Part shown: in pieces, positions 16,539-25,469 of the stretch
Numbering within the stretch: position 1 is the first letter of the stretch
Layout of the letters: every line of letters begins with the position of its first letter
Assembly (NCBI GenBank): GCA_947567595.1
Contig: CANOMQ010000003.1
Location: forward strand, 62,001-126,000
Length of the DNA stretch: 64,000 bases
Source: an uncultured Lachnospiraceae bacterium
GTDB lineage: Bacteria; Bacillota; Clostridia; Lachnospirales; Lachnospiraceae
Direction of reading: 5' to 3'
Notes under the pieces: generated by a model
Database searches by the model: none
Told to the model about the DNA's origin: nothing
The model's input: the letters and a program-made list of their open reading frames with translations, nothing else
Made by a program: the position numbers and the translations under genes

Positions 16539-17921
16539 TTATGCTAAACCGTTCACGTATTCCTTAAACTGCTCCCCTCTGACCTCGTAATTGGGAAACA
16601 TCCCCCAGCTTGCGCACGCAGGCGACAGCAGCACCGCGTCCCCGGGACATGCCTCCCGCACACAGACCTCGAGCGCCTCCTCAAACGTATCCGCAAACAA
16701 AATATCCTCCTTTGGAAAACCGCATTTCCCGGCACACGCCGCAATTGCCTCCCGTGTCTGACCAATCAGCACAAGCTTTTTTACCTTGTTGTCAAAGCTG
16801 TTAATCCAGTCGTCATATTCGCTGCCCTTGTCGTACCCGCCGCCGATTAAAACCGTCGGTCTATCCATTGCCTTAATGCCCTGAATTGCCGCGTCGGTGT
16901 TTGTCGCCTTCGAGTCGTTATAATACACCACGCCATTCTTTTCCGCCACAAACTCAATCCGGTGCTCCACCGCCACAAACCGCTTAATCGTTGCAAGGAT
17001 ATTTGCCATCGGCACACCCGCGCTCATGCTGACCGCGATTGCCGCCATGACATTCTCAATGTTGCAAAGCCCCACAAGGTTCATGTCCGTCTTGACATTT
17101 AACAGACGCTGCACCGTTTTGTCCTTTGCAAGGTAAATATCCTCACCCTCATAAAAAAAGCCGTTGTCGAGCCGCCTTGCCGAGGAAAAATAAATCACCG
17201 AAGCCGGACAGCGCTCCCCAAACGCTCTTGTGTACGCATTCTCATAATTCAGGATACAAAAATCGTCCTTCGTCTGGTTTAGGGTAATTGCTTCCTTTGC
17301 CGCCACATAATTTTCCATTGTATGGTGCCTGTTCAAATGGTCGGGCGTGATATTTAAAATGGCGGATACCTTCGGGTGAAAATGCTCAATCGTTTCTAAC
17401 TGGAAGCTCGAAATTTCCGCAACGGATACCGTATCCTGTGTCATTAAGGGCGCCGCTTCCGTATAGGGATTTCCGATATTGCCCACTATGAACGTATGTT
17501 CGAAATGTTCCTCCATAATCTGCCCGACAAGGGAGGTCGTCGTCGTTTTTCCGTTTGTCCCTGTAATTGCAAGAACCGTTCCCTTGGTAAAATTGTAGGC
17601 AAGCTCAATCTCGCCCCATATGTGGATTTGCTGTTCCTTCATATATAATACAAAGTCCGCGTCCACAGGCACGCCCGGGCTGAGCACGCAAAGCTCCACG
17701 TCTTTTGTAAGCTCCTTTGGAAAGGCTCCCGTCACAAGCTGCGCCTTTGTCGCAAAGCCAAGCTTTTCGGAAAGCCGTTTTCTGACCTCCTTAGCATTGA
17801 CCTTGTCATTTTCATCATATATCACCGGAATTGCGCCGTTTTGCTCGAGCAGCACGGCGGAGCCAATTCCGCTTTTTCCGGTTCCCACCACGATAACTCT
17901 CTTGTTGTTTATCGCAATCAT
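16539..17921 (-). CDS. murD: UDP-N-acetylmuramoyl-L-alanine--D-glutamate ligase
   Basis: Adds D-glutamate to UDP-MurNAc-L-Ala. 460 residues. The N-terminal Rossmann-like domain has VIVVGTGKSGIGSAVLL; the central domain has the ATP-binding LAITGTNGKTTTTSLVGQIM and NPYTEAAPLMTQDTVSVAEISSFQLETI with the conserved glutamate; then ITPDHLNRHHTMENYVAAKEAI and, in the C-terminal domain, VEHRIEFV and YNDSKATNTDAA. Full length, in the expected cluster position between the PBP genes and ftsW. Confidence 0.96.
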   Translation of the reverse strand: MIAINNKRVIVVGTGKSGIGSAVLLEQNGAIPVIYDENDKVNAKEVRKRLSEKLGFATKAQLVTGAFPKELTKDVELCVLSPGVPVDADFVLYMKEQQIHIWGEIELAYNFTKGTVLAITGTNGKTTTTSLVGQIMEEHFEHTFIVGNIGNPYTEAAPLMTQDTVSVAEISSFQLETIEHFHPKVSAILNITPDHLNRHHTMENYVAAKEAITLNQTKDDFCILNYENAYTRAFGERCPASVIYFSSARRLDNGFFYEGEDIYLAKDKTVQRLLNVKTDMNLVGLCNIENVMAAIAVSMSAGVPMANILATIKRFVAVEHRIEFVAEKNGVVYYNDSKATNTDAAIQGIKAMDRPTVLIGGGYDKGSEYDDWINSFDNKVKKLVLIGQTREAIAACAGKCGFPKEDILFADTFEEALEVCVREACPGDAVLLSPACASWGMFPNYEVRGEQFKEYVNGLA

Positions 17922-17939
17922 CGATTTTCCTCCATTCTG

Positions 17940-19679
17940 TTACTGATAATGTTTCTCCTTTAAATAAGGAAGGATATTTTCAAAAAGCTGTCTTACAATC
18001 GGCGCCGCAATCTGCCCGCCATAGTAAGTCCCCTGCGGCGTATCAATGATTGCAAGTGCCATAACCTGCGGGTCGTCTGCCGGTGCAAAGCCCAGAAACG
18101 AGGCAATGTACCTTCCCGTGCCTCTTGGAAGCGTCTGACTGGTCGCTGTCTTTCCGCCCACGCGAAAGCCCTCCACATAGCCGTTTTTCCCGCCGCCGTT
18201 CTCCACCACCTGCTCTAACACATAGCGCATTTTTTGGGTGGTATCCTCCGAGACAAGCGGGTCGGAAAGCGGATAGACAAACTCCTCAATCGTCCCGTTT
18301 TCCTCATTGACAGCCTTCACCCCGAAATGCGGCGTCACAGCGCCTTTTCCGTTGATAATCCCTGCAACGGTCGCCATTAAGCGAATGGGGGTAATCTGAA
18401 AGGACTGCCCGAAGGAGATGGTCGCAAGCTCCACGTCCCCGATTTTGTCAGGCTGGTGCATGATTGTCCCCGCTTCACCCGGCAGGTCGATTCCGGTCTT
18501 TTGCCGCAGTCCGAATTTTGTAAAATATTCATAATAACGGTCAACGCCGATACGCAGCCCGACCGTGATAAAAACAGGGTTGCACGAATTCATGACGGCG
18601 TGCACAAAGTCTTCCGCCCCATGCCCCGCAACCTTGTGACAACGGATTTTGCGGTCGTCAACAATGATAAAGCCGGGGCACGAAAAATTGTCGTTCAGGG
18701 TTACGGCGCCGCTCTCTAACCCCGCTGCCGCCGTGATAATCTTAAAGGTGGAGCCCGGCTCGTAGGTATCGTTGATACAGCCGTTTCGCCACATCTGATT
18801 AAAGGTATCCTGCGTTTCGGGCTGTCCTGCAAACTCCTGCGTCAGCACAAACGGCTCATTCAGATCAAATTCCGGCACGTCCGTCATCGCAAGGATTTCA
18901 CCGTTTTTTACATTCATCACAATAATCGAGACACCCCTTGCCTGCTTTGTCTCATACGCCTGCTTTGCAAGCTGTGTCGCGTATTTTTGGATATTCACAT
19001 CAATACTCACATACAAATCGCTGCCCGCGACCGGCTCGCGCCTGCGCTCGCCCATGCCGTCAAGTTCAATCCCCTTTGCGTCGGTGAGCGTCAGGATTTT
19101 TCCCTTCGTTCCGGTCAGGTATTTCTCATAGCTCACCTCAAGCCCGATAATGCCCTGATTGTCCCCGCCCGTAAAGCCAAGCACCTTCGAGGCAAGCTCC
19201 CCGTAAGGGTAATAACGTTTGTAATCCTCATCAACCTTTACGCCCGCAAGGTCTAAGTCCCTGATTTGGTCGCCCATTTCCTTGCTTACATTACTCTTAA
19301 TGCGTTCCCGTGAGCTTCTTTTTTCTACCTGCTTTCTGACATACTCCTCGGAAAGCCCAAGCTTGTTGCTCAAAACCTCAATGACCTTTTCCGGCTCCTT
19401 CACCTGACTGTGTATGACCGAAACCGTACATACGGTCTTATTGTCGGCAAGCACCGTTCCCGTCGCGTCAATAATCCTTCCGCGCGCCGCCTTGATGTCG
19501 CGCTCGCGCTCATGAAGCTCCTGTGCCTGCTCACTGTAATATTCGGAGCGAAAAATCATCAGATACCCCACGCGCACGCCCAATGCCAGCAACGCAGCCA
19601 CTGACAGCACGCAGATGATAAAGGTTTTTCTCTTCTGTACCGTCATGTTGCGCCTTGCAGTGCTGTTGATAACGGTCAT
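17940..19679 (-). CDS. Class B penicillin-binding protein (FtsI/SpoVD-like), KTA variant
   Basis: Monofunctional transpeptidase that cross-links septal or spore peptidoglycan. One N-terminal membrane helix (about 20-40 of the protein), a dimerisation domain with RERDIKAARGRIIDATG, then the transpeptidase: EPGSTFKI with the catalytic serine near residue 310, SCN near 365, and GGKTATSQ near 510 where most relatives have KTG. There is no PASTA domain. Start set at 19679 (GGTGG upstream); a downstream ATG at 19646 with AAGG is also possible and a TTG at 19697 is less so. It forms a tandem pair with the next PBP gene upstream. Confidence 0.88.
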   Translation of the reverse strand: MTVINSTARRNMTVQKRKTFIICVLSVAALLALGVRVGYLMIFRSEYYSEQAQELHERERDIKAARGRIIDATGTVLADNKTVCTVSVIHSQVKEPEKVIEVLSNKLGLSEEYVRKQVEKRSSRERIKSNVSKEMGDQIRDLDLAGVKVDEDYKRYYPYGELASKVLGFTGGDNQGIIGLEVSYEKYLTGTKGKILTLTDAKGIELDGMGERRREPVAGSDLYVSIDVNIQKYATQLAKQAYETKQARGVSIIVMNVKNGEILAMTDVPEFDLNEPFVLTQEFAGQPETQDTFNQMWRNGCINDTYEPGSTFKIITAAAGLESGAVTLNDNFSCPGFIIVDDRKIRCHKVAGHGAEDFVHAVMNSCNPVFITVGLRIGVDRYYEYFTKFGLRQKTGIDLPGEAGTIMHQPDKIGDVELATISFGQSFQITPIRLMATVAGIINGKGAVTPHFGVKAVNEENGTIEEFVYPLSDPLVSEDTTQKMRYVLEQVVENGGGKNGYVEGFRVGGKTATSQTLPRGTGRYIASFLGFAPADDPQVMALAIIDTPQGTYYGGQIAAPIVRQLFENILPYLKEKHYQ

Positions 19680-19755
19680 ATAATCCACCACAACCAAAAG
19701 CGATTGCTACTATTTTATGAGCAGGCGCGCGGATATATGATAGGCACGCCAGCTC

Positions 19756-22014
19756 TTATGTTCCGCCATCTTCCGCAGGCGCCGCGCCGTCCGCGTCCTG
19801 CGCGTCGCCACCCTCACCGCCTTCGCTATCGCCGCCCTCATAATGATAATCCATTTCCGCCTTCTCTCCGGTAACGGGGTCTATCAGCTCCCCGGTCTCG
19901 GGGTCTACGACGTAAAACGGTTTCCCGCCGCCATCTGCCCTGTCCTCACCTTCATTCTCCTTGCCGTCCGCGTCCTGTCCGTCGCCGCCATCGCCGCCTT
20001 CTGCGTCCGCGTCGGGGTTATCCTTATCCGCATTGTCGCCGTCCTGTCCGTCCTTGTTCTGACTGTCACTAGCGACAATATTTCCAAGCAGGTTGTCAAG
20101 CTCTTCCTGCTCCGCAATCGTCATTTCCTCTGTCCTTGTAATATGCAGATAGGGAAGAACCTCCGTCAGGACATTTTTTATAATTCCCGTCGCATAGGTC
20201 GCGTGCGGCTGGTCTGCTACATTTGGCTCATTAATCACGCAATACGCCACAATCTGCGGGTCGTCTGCGGGCGCAAAGCCGATAAAAGAAACGACATAAT
20301 GCTTTTTATCCCTCGGAACCTTCTCCGCCGTACCCGTCTTTCCGCCTATCGCGTAACCTGCGGGACGCGCCGAACGTCCGGTTCCCTGTGCCACTGCCGC
20401 GTATAAATACTGCCTCATCTGCTCCGAGGTTGTTGATGATATGGTCTGCTTCAATACACGCGGTTCAATGTTTTTTACCGTATCGCCGTTTGAATTGATA
20501 ATCTTGCTGACCACATGTGGTTCATAATAATACCCGCCGTTAATGACAGACGAAAATGCCGTCGCCATCTCAATCATCGTGACATTGAAGCCCTGCCCGA
20601 ATGATGAGGTTGCAAGCTCCACAGGTCCCATCGTGCTTTCATTAAATACCAGCGAAGCCGTTCTTGCCTCACCTGCAAGGTCAATATTGGTTTTTAATCC
20701 GATGTTAAATATTTTTTCAAATTCCAGCAGGTTCTTTGCGCCAATCGCCTCACCCATTTTCATAAACGCCACATTGCAGGACTGCTCTAGCGAGCCGCTC
20801 ACATCAAGCGTTCCATGACCTGACAATACATTACAGCTAATGTCCCTGTCCTGCACATTGAGTCCTCCGCCGCACTCGTACGTTTCGTTTCCGACAATCC
20901 TGCCTGTCTCAAGCCCTGTCGCAAGCGTCAGCGCCTTTGCCGTGGAGCCCGGCTCATAGGTATCGGAAATGCAGAAGTTACGCCAAAGCTCATTGAGCGT
21001 CTTATAATAGGTATCTTCCTCCTCCATCTGTTTAATCTGCTGCTCCGTATAGTACATGCTCAAATCCTTTGGATTGTTTAAATCATAATTCGGATAGCTT
21101 GCCATCGAAAGTATGTTTCCATTATTGCAGTCCATTATAATAAAGCCAATGTCAAATGCTCCAAGCCCCTCACGTGCCTCGTTCATATGTTCGTCATTAA
21201 ACTGCTTGATATACTTCTCAACAATCGCCTGTATATTCGCGTCAATCGTTGACACAAGCGTATACCCGTCCATCGCCGCCACGGTTGTCCGCTCCAAAAT
21301 CGCGTCGTCATTGAGATACCCGTACTCCCTGCCGTTCGTGCCGTTTAGCACATCATTGTAATACTCCTCGAGCCCGAACTGCCCGTTATTGTCCGTCCCT
21401 GTAAAGCCAATCACGTCGCAGGCAAGCGTATTGTTGGGGTAGCGCCGGATATACTCCTCTTCAAACCAAATGCCATGATTGATAATCCCCACCCGTTCCT
21501 CTTCCGAAGCCTTTACATTATTCTGACGCGCCTGCTCATTGTACGTCTTTTTGTACTCCTCAAAAACCTCACGCTCCTCATACGGAATTCTTTTTTTAAG
21601 CACATAATACTGCGACGTGGGGTTTTCCTTCACATATTTCGTAAGCTCCCCGCGGTCTAAGCCAAAGCACTGCGCAAGCGCGTCAAGCATTGGCTCCTCG
21701 TTTTTCTCATCGTCCAGCATGACCCTGCAGTCCAGTACCACATTGTAGACCTTTTCGCTTGTGGCAAGGATTGTGCCGTTTGCGTCCAAAATGCTTCCCC
21801 GCTTGAACGGGAGCGTTTTGCTGTTATAATCAAGGTGAGACAGGATTTTTTTCTGATAATCATTGCGGTTGTCACGCGTCAAAACATACAGTCTTGCCCC
21901 CAACCCCGCAAAAGCCAGCAGAATGATTAACATCATAACTGCCAGCTTCATTGTTTTTACCTTTTGCAGATTTTTATCCTTTTTCCTTTTTTTTCTGTTC
22001 TTCTTAGCTGTCAT
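19756..22014 (-). CDS. Class B penicillin-binding protein with acidic C-terminal tail
   Basis: FtsI/PbpB-like transpeptidase. Lysine-rich cytoplasmic tail (1-22), one membrane helix (about 23-45), LPFKRGSILDANGTILA dimerisation segment, and the transpeptidase motifs EPGSTAKA (serine near 357), SCN (near 413) and GGKTGTAEKVP (near 565). No PASTA domain. After about residue 650 comes a roughly 100-residue tail made mostly of Asp, Gly, Glu and Ala, with short DPETGELIDPVTGE segments inside; this is unusual. It lies just downstream of ftsL. Which of the two PBPs serves vegetative division and which sporulation cannot be told from sequence. Confidence 0.88.
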   Translation of the reverse strand: MTAKKNRKKRKKDKNLQKVKTMKLAVMMLIILLAFAGLGARLYVLTRDNRNDYQKKILSHLDYNSKTLPFKRGSILDANGTILATSEKVYNVVLDCRVMLDDEKNEEPMLDALAQCFGLDRGELTKYVKENPTSQYYVLKKRIPYEEREVFEEYKKTYNEQARQNNVKASEEERVGIINHGIWFEEEYIRRYPNNTLACDVIGFTGTDNNGQFGLEEYYNDVLNGTNGREYGYLNDDAILERTTVAAMDGYTLVSTIDANIQAIVEKYIKQFNDEHMNEAREGLGAFDIGFIIMDCNNGNILSMASYPNYDLNNPKDLSMYYTEQQIKQMEEEDTYYKTLNELWRNFCISDTYEPGSTAKALTLATGLETGRIVGNETYECGGGLNVQDRDISCNVLSGHGTLDVSGSLEQSCNVAFMKMGEAIGAKNLLEFEKIFNIGLKTNIDLAGEARTASLVFNESTMGPVELATSSFGQGFNVTMIEMATAFSSVINGGYYYEPHVVSKIINSNGDTVKNIEPRVLKQTISSTTSEQMRQYLYAAVAQGTGRSARPAGYAIGGKTGTAEKVPRDKKHYVVSFIGFAPADDPQIVAYCVINEPNVADQPHATYATGIIKNVLTEVLPYLHITRTEEMTIAEQEELDNLLGNIVASDSQNKDGQDGDNADKDNPDADAEGGDGGDGQDADGKENEGEDRADGGGKPFYVVDPETGELIDPVTGEKAEMDYHYEGGDSEGGEGGDAQDADGAAPAEDGGT

Positions 22015-22047
22015 TCAATCACCTTAATTTGAACTGCCGCGCAGCTC

Positions 22048-22545
22048 CTATTGCGGAATATCGCTGTACTGGCGCACATAGTCGTTCCCTTCTCCCGTAT
22101 ATTGTACGACCTGCCCCTCCTTCGCGTATTTCATTCCCAGCTCGCTGACTGCAATCCGCTTTATCTCCTCCAAATCCACATTACTCATAATCTTGGTATA
22201 GGTTTCGTCATTTGCAAGCTTTAGCTCGTTTAACCTGCTCTCCAAATCGGCAATCGTATTGATATGGTTGGTGATGTCCGACTGCATTTTGACATAGCCC
22301 ATAAGCAGCCCGCTGACAATCAGAACCGCTGCCACCATCACCGCAATATACCCCTTATTCATGGGTGCAGCCTTGACAACCATACGCCGCGAATGCGCCC
22401 TTCGCCCGTCAGGCGGCGCCTGCCTGCGGTGTTGTTGCCCGTCCTCTCTTGGTGTTAGCTTCCTTGCCGCACTGCCGTCTACGTAGTATTGTGTATTTCG
22501 TCTGTTTGCTCCCCTTCCTGACACATCCGCATTTCTCATTTTCAC
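22048..22545 (-). CDS. ftsL: Cell division protein FtsL-like
   Basis: Small bitopic protein of 165 residues between rsmH and the PBP genes, the position of ftsL. A basic cytoplasmic part (1-65, rich in Arg, Gln and Pro) precedes a single membrane helix (KGYIAVMVAAVLIVSGLLMGYV, about 69-90), followed by a leucine-zipper-like coiled coil (HINTIADLESRLNELKLAND) and a conserved-looking VDLEEIKRIAVSELGMKYAKEGQVVQY. FtsL scaffolds FtsB/DivIC and FtsQ. Sequence conservation in this family is low; the call rests on topology and position. Confidence 0.8.
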   Translation of the reverse strand: MKMRNADVSGRGANRRNTQYYVDGSAARKLTPREDGQQHRRQAPPDGRRAHSRRMVVKAAPMNKGYIAVMVAAVLIVSGLLMGYVKMQSDITNHINTIADLESRLNELKLANDETYTKIMSNVDLEEIKRIAVSELGMKYAKEGQVVQYTGEGNDYVRQYSDIPQ

Positions 22546-22574
22546 AATATCCTTCCTGTCATATCCATTCCTGC

Positions 22575-23510
22575 CTAAATCCGCTCAAATACCCGCAGCT
22601 TTGCGCTCTTTGCACGCGGATTTTCCTCCAGTTCTTCCTCCGATGGAAGGATTGCCTTTCTTGGCACCGCCCTTCCGTATGGTACTTTCCCACACACGCA
22701 CACCGGAAAATCTGCCGGACACTTACAGGGATTTTCCATTTCCCTGTAGAAATTCTTCACAATCCTGTCTTCTAACGAATGGAACGTAATAATGCACAGC
22801 CGCCCCCACGGGTTGAGCAAATCAATCATGTCCGCAAGCGAGTCGCGCAGCACATTCAGCTCATTGTTGCACTCAATGCGGATTGCCTGAAACGTCCGTT
22901 TGGACGGGTGTCCGCCTACCGCGCGCATTTTCGCGGGAATTGCCGCCTTGATGATGTCGTTTAATTCAAAGGTCGTCTCAATCGGCTTTTTTGCCCGCTC
23001 CGATACGATGTGCTTTGCAATGTTCTTTGCGAACTGATCCTCTCCGTAATCCCTGATAATCCGGTAAAGATCCATCTCGTCGTAATCGTTTATAATGTCC
23101 TTTGCCGTAAGCTTCTGGCGCTGATCCATACGCATGTCCAGCGGTGTATCGTATTTATAAGTAAATCCCCTTTCTGCATTGTCAAGCTGATACGACGATA
23201 CGCCCAAATCGAGCACTATGCCGTCAACCTTGTCCACGCCATACTCCTTCAGCGCTTCCTTTGCATTGCAGTAATTGTTTCTGATAATCGTAACCTTGTC
23301 GCCAAATTCCTCCAAGCGGTTCTTTGCGGCAGCAATTGCGTCGGCGTCCTGATCAATGCCGAACAGCCTGCCGTTCTCCCCAAGCCTCCTGCACACCTCA
23401 TAGGCGTGTCCACCGCCGCCGAGGGTACCGTCCAAATATACACCCTCCGGCATGATGTGCAGTGAATCGATTGTTTCGTTCAATAATACTGACGTATGTT
23501 TAAACTCCAT
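22575..23510 (-). CDS. rsmH: 16S rRNA (cytosine1402-N4)-methyltransferase RsmH
   Basis: SAM-dependent methylase of 16S rRNA C1402. 311 residues: [37 protein letters not shown] holds the SAM-binding motif, followed by [53 protein letters not shown], and [20 protein letters not shown]. Second gene of the division cluster, directly after mraZ. Confidence 0.97.
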   Translation of the reverse strand: MEFKHTSVLLNETIDSLHIMPEGVYLDGTLGGGGHAYEVCRRLGENGRLFGIDQDADAIAAAKNRLEEFGDKVTIIRNNYCNAKEALKEYGVDKVDGIVLDLGVSSYQLDNAERGFTYKYDTPLDMRMDQRQKLTAKDIINDYDEMDLYRIIRDYGEDQFAKNIAKHIVSERAKKPIETTFELNDIIKAAIPAKMRAVGGHPSKRTFQAIRIECNNELNVLRDSLADMIDLLNPWGRLCIITFHSLEDRIVKNFYREMENPCKCPADFPVCVCGKVPYGRAVPRKAILPSEEELEENPRAKSAKLRVFERI

Positions 23511-23633
23511 GTCATTTCCCCATTTTTTGAATTGTTGTTTGTAGGTTCCATCGGTAACTCTTTTTCACGTGTCTCCTTAAGACTTATAATTGGAACTCTC
23601 CCAAATTCCGTGTCACGTTAAAGCCCCCCAGCT

Positions 23634-24065
23634 TTAAATCATAAGTCCCAGCTCTGACATATGTTCTGCGATATCATCCATATCGTCGTATTCCGAGGCA
23701 TCCTCCCATCTATCTTTGCTCCAGATTTCGATTCGTTCCCCTACTCCTAAAAGAACTACTTGACTTTCCAAAGCTGCAAACTCCCTTAACACGGACGGTA
23801 TCAGTATTCTCCCTTGTTTATCCACTTCCACGTCTACTGCAACGGCGAGGAAAAAGCGGCTAAATTTCCGGGAATACTTATTTGAAAGCGGTAAAGTCTT
23901 TAGTGTCGCCTCAAAAGCAGACCACTCTGCGTTGCCGTACACAAACAGGCAGCCGTCAAGTCCCTTCGTCACAACGAAATTCTCTCCTAAAATCTCGCGG
24001 AACTTTGAAGGAATAATCAGCCTGCCTTTCGTGTCTATCGTATGATTGTATTCACCCTTGAACAT
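23634..24065 (-). CDS. mraZ: Transcriptional regulator MraZ
   Basis: Ring-forming DNA-binding protein with two SpoVT-AbrB-like repeats that controls the division and wall cluster. The chosen start gives MFKGEYNHTIDTKGRLIIPSKFREILGENF, with the DTKGR signature; the second repeat has DVEVDKQGRILIPSVLREFAAL. 143 residues. An in-frame start at 24080 is open, but MFKGEY matches the family. Five direct repeats of AAAGTGG with a 10-bp pitch lie in its leader, so it very likely represses its own cluster. Confidence 0.96.
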   Translation of the reverse strand: MFKGEYNHTIDTKGRLIIPSKFREILGENFVVTKGLDGCLFVYGNAEWSAFEATLKTLPLSNKYSRKFSRFFLAVAVDVEVDKQGRILIPSVLREFAALESQVVLLGVGERIEIWSKDRWEDASEYDDMDDIAEHMSELGLMI

Positions 24066-24076
24066 GCCAATCACCA

Positions 24077-24133
24077 CCACTTTGTGTCAGTCTACACCAC
24101 TTTGCTCCACTTTTACCCACTTTTTACCACTTT
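24077..24133 (-). promoter_or_regulatory. MraZ operator: five AAAGTGG boxes at 10-bp pitch
   Basis: On the minus strand AAAGTGG starts at 24133, 24123, 24113, 24103 and 24083, so all boxes lie on one 10-bp grid with one position skipped. MraZ from Escherichia coli binds TGGGN repeats with 10-bp pitch, and that from Mycoplasma binds AAAGTG[T/G] repeats with three-base spacers, the same arrangement. The boxes begin immediately after the promoter start site. Confidence 0.88.
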
Positions 24134-24141
24134 CAAGTATT

Positions 24142-24170
24142 ATCTTACATGAAAAGTACGAAAATAACAA
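24142..24170 (-). promoter_or_regulatory. Promoter of the mraZ division cluster
   Basis: On the minus strand: -35 TTGTTA, 17-bp spacer, -10 TAAGAT. Predicted start near 24135, directly in front of the MraZ boxes. The rest of the 24066-24427 gap, about 250 bases towards the plus-strand NYN gene, is AT-rich and shows me no further gene or convincing second promoter. Confidence 0.65.
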
Positions 24171-24427
24171 GTCTTTATTTGCGGGTATGAATTTTATCGC
24201 CTTTATTATGGCAAAAAATTATGTCATCATGCCCCTAAATCTTGTGCGGCAAACAAATTTTCCATACCATATTTTGTCATGCAAGCAGTTTCGTGGTGGC
24301 AAATCCCACAAAATTTCGTCCCAAATCTTATTTATTTTGTCACGTATGCTTTGTCCATAAAGGATTTTTTTCGAAGTGGTTTTGTGGTACACTATTTTAT
24401 AAGAATAAAGAAGGGACATCATAATAA

Positions 24428-25387
24428 ATGGAAGAAAAAAAATTTGCACTACTGATTGACAGTGATAATATCAGTGCCGGGTATATCAAGCTCATTCTCG
24501 ACGAGCTTTCCAAGTATGGCACCGTAACCTATAAACGCATTTACGGGGACTGGACGCGCTCAAACGCCGCGAAGTGGAAGGACGTGCTGCTTGCAAACTC
24601 CATCAACCCCGTACAGCAGTACAGCTACACCAGCGGCAAAAACGCGACGGACTCCGCGATGATTATCGACGCGATGGACATTTTGTACTCCGGCCATGTC
24701 AGCGGCTTCTGCCTTGCCTCAAGCGACAGTGATTTCACGCGCCTTGCCATGCGCCTTCGGGAATCGGGCATGTACGTCATCGGCATGGGTGAGCGCAAAA
24801 CACCGGAGCCGTTCCGCTCGGCATGTGAGAAGTTCGTGCTGCTTGACCTCTTAGCCAATGTGGAATCGGCGCAGTCTGCCGCTTCGTCCAAAAAATCCGC
24901 GACCGTGGAGGACGCGCTCACGCCGCTCTCGGAAATCGAGCAGGCAATTGTGCGCATTATCAGCGACAACGGCGACGACGGGACTTCGATGGACATCGGT
25001 GAACTTGGAAGCAGGCTTTCCAAGATGTATCCCTCCTTTGATGTCAGGAACTATGAGTACACAAAGTTTTCCAAGTTTTTGGAGGCGGCAGAGTTCAAGA
25101 AATCCATCTCACTCAAATTCTCGGAAAGCACCGTTACCGCATATTTACAAACGGGCAATGTGACGCTTGAGGATATTCGGCAGGAGGTCATTTCGATTTT
25201 AAGGAACTGCGAAAATCATGTCATTAATGTGGGGGAATTAAATCAGAAGCTGATGCGCAAGTACCCTGATTTCAATATCGCAAGCTATGGGTATGCGAAG
25301 TTTTCCAAAATGGTGGGGGATTTTAAGGAATGTAAGCTTTCGAATGCAAGTAAGAATATTTCGTTGAAAAATGGGAATGTAAAATAG
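24428..25387 (+). CDS. NYN-domain protein with two OST-HTH/LOTUS domains
   Basis: Predicted RNA-processing protein of 319 residues. Residues 1-140 form a NYN (PIN-like) nuclease domain: FALLIDSDNIS with a catalytic Asp, YKRIYGDWTRSNAAKW, KNATDSAMIIDAMDIL and GFCLASSDSDFTRLAMRLRESGMYVIGMGE, retaining the Asp cluster expected for metal binding (LabA/YaiO-like subgroup). Two OST-HTH (LOTUS) repeats follow, about 160-235 (LSEIEQAIVRII, then FDVRNYEYTKFSKFLEAAEFKKSI) and 240-310 (LEDIRQEVISIL, then FNIASYGYAKFSKMVGDFKECKL). LOTUS domains bind RNA, often G-rich or structured. Divergent from mraZ, monocistronic, closed by a strong terminator. Target unknown. Confidence 0.88.
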   Translation: MEEKKFALLIDSDNISAGYIKLILDELSKYGTVTYKRIYGDWTRSNAAKWKDVLLANSINPVQQYSYTSGKNATDSAMIIDAMDILYSGHVSGFCLASSDSDFTRLAMRLRESGMYVIGMGERKTPEPFRSACEKFVLLDLLANVESAQSAASSKKSATVEDALTPLSEIEQAIVRIISDNGDDGTSMDIGELGSRLSKMYPSFDVRNYEYTKFSKFLEAAEFKKSISLKFSESTVTAYLQTGNVTLEDIRQEVISILRNCENHVINVGELNQKLMRKYPDFNIASYGYAKFSKMVGDFKECKLSNASKNISLKNGNVK

Positions 25388-25407
25388 TATGAATTAGGGC
25401 TGTGCAT

Positions 25408-25451
25408 AAAAAAGAAGGCTGTCTTTCCTGTTCAGACAAAGCCTTCTTTTT
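25408..25451. terminator. Bidirectional terminator between NYN gene and ABC permease
   Basis: Stem AAAAAGAAGGCTGTCT against AGACAAAGCCTTCTTTTT (one bulge), loop of about nine bases, A run on one side and T run on the other. It can serve both convergent genes. Confidence 0.85.
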
Positions 25452-25469
25452 GTGTTTCGAACTTATATT

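Noticed and set aside
19843-20406. A 187-codon ORF antisense to the FtsI-like PBP
   Set aside because: It arises from the GC-rich acidic tail read backwards; no ribosome binding site or family match.
24219-24449. A 76-codon minus-strand ORF between mraZ and the NYN gene
   Set aside because: It overlaps the start of the NYN gene, lacks a ribosome binding site and has no recognisable sequence.
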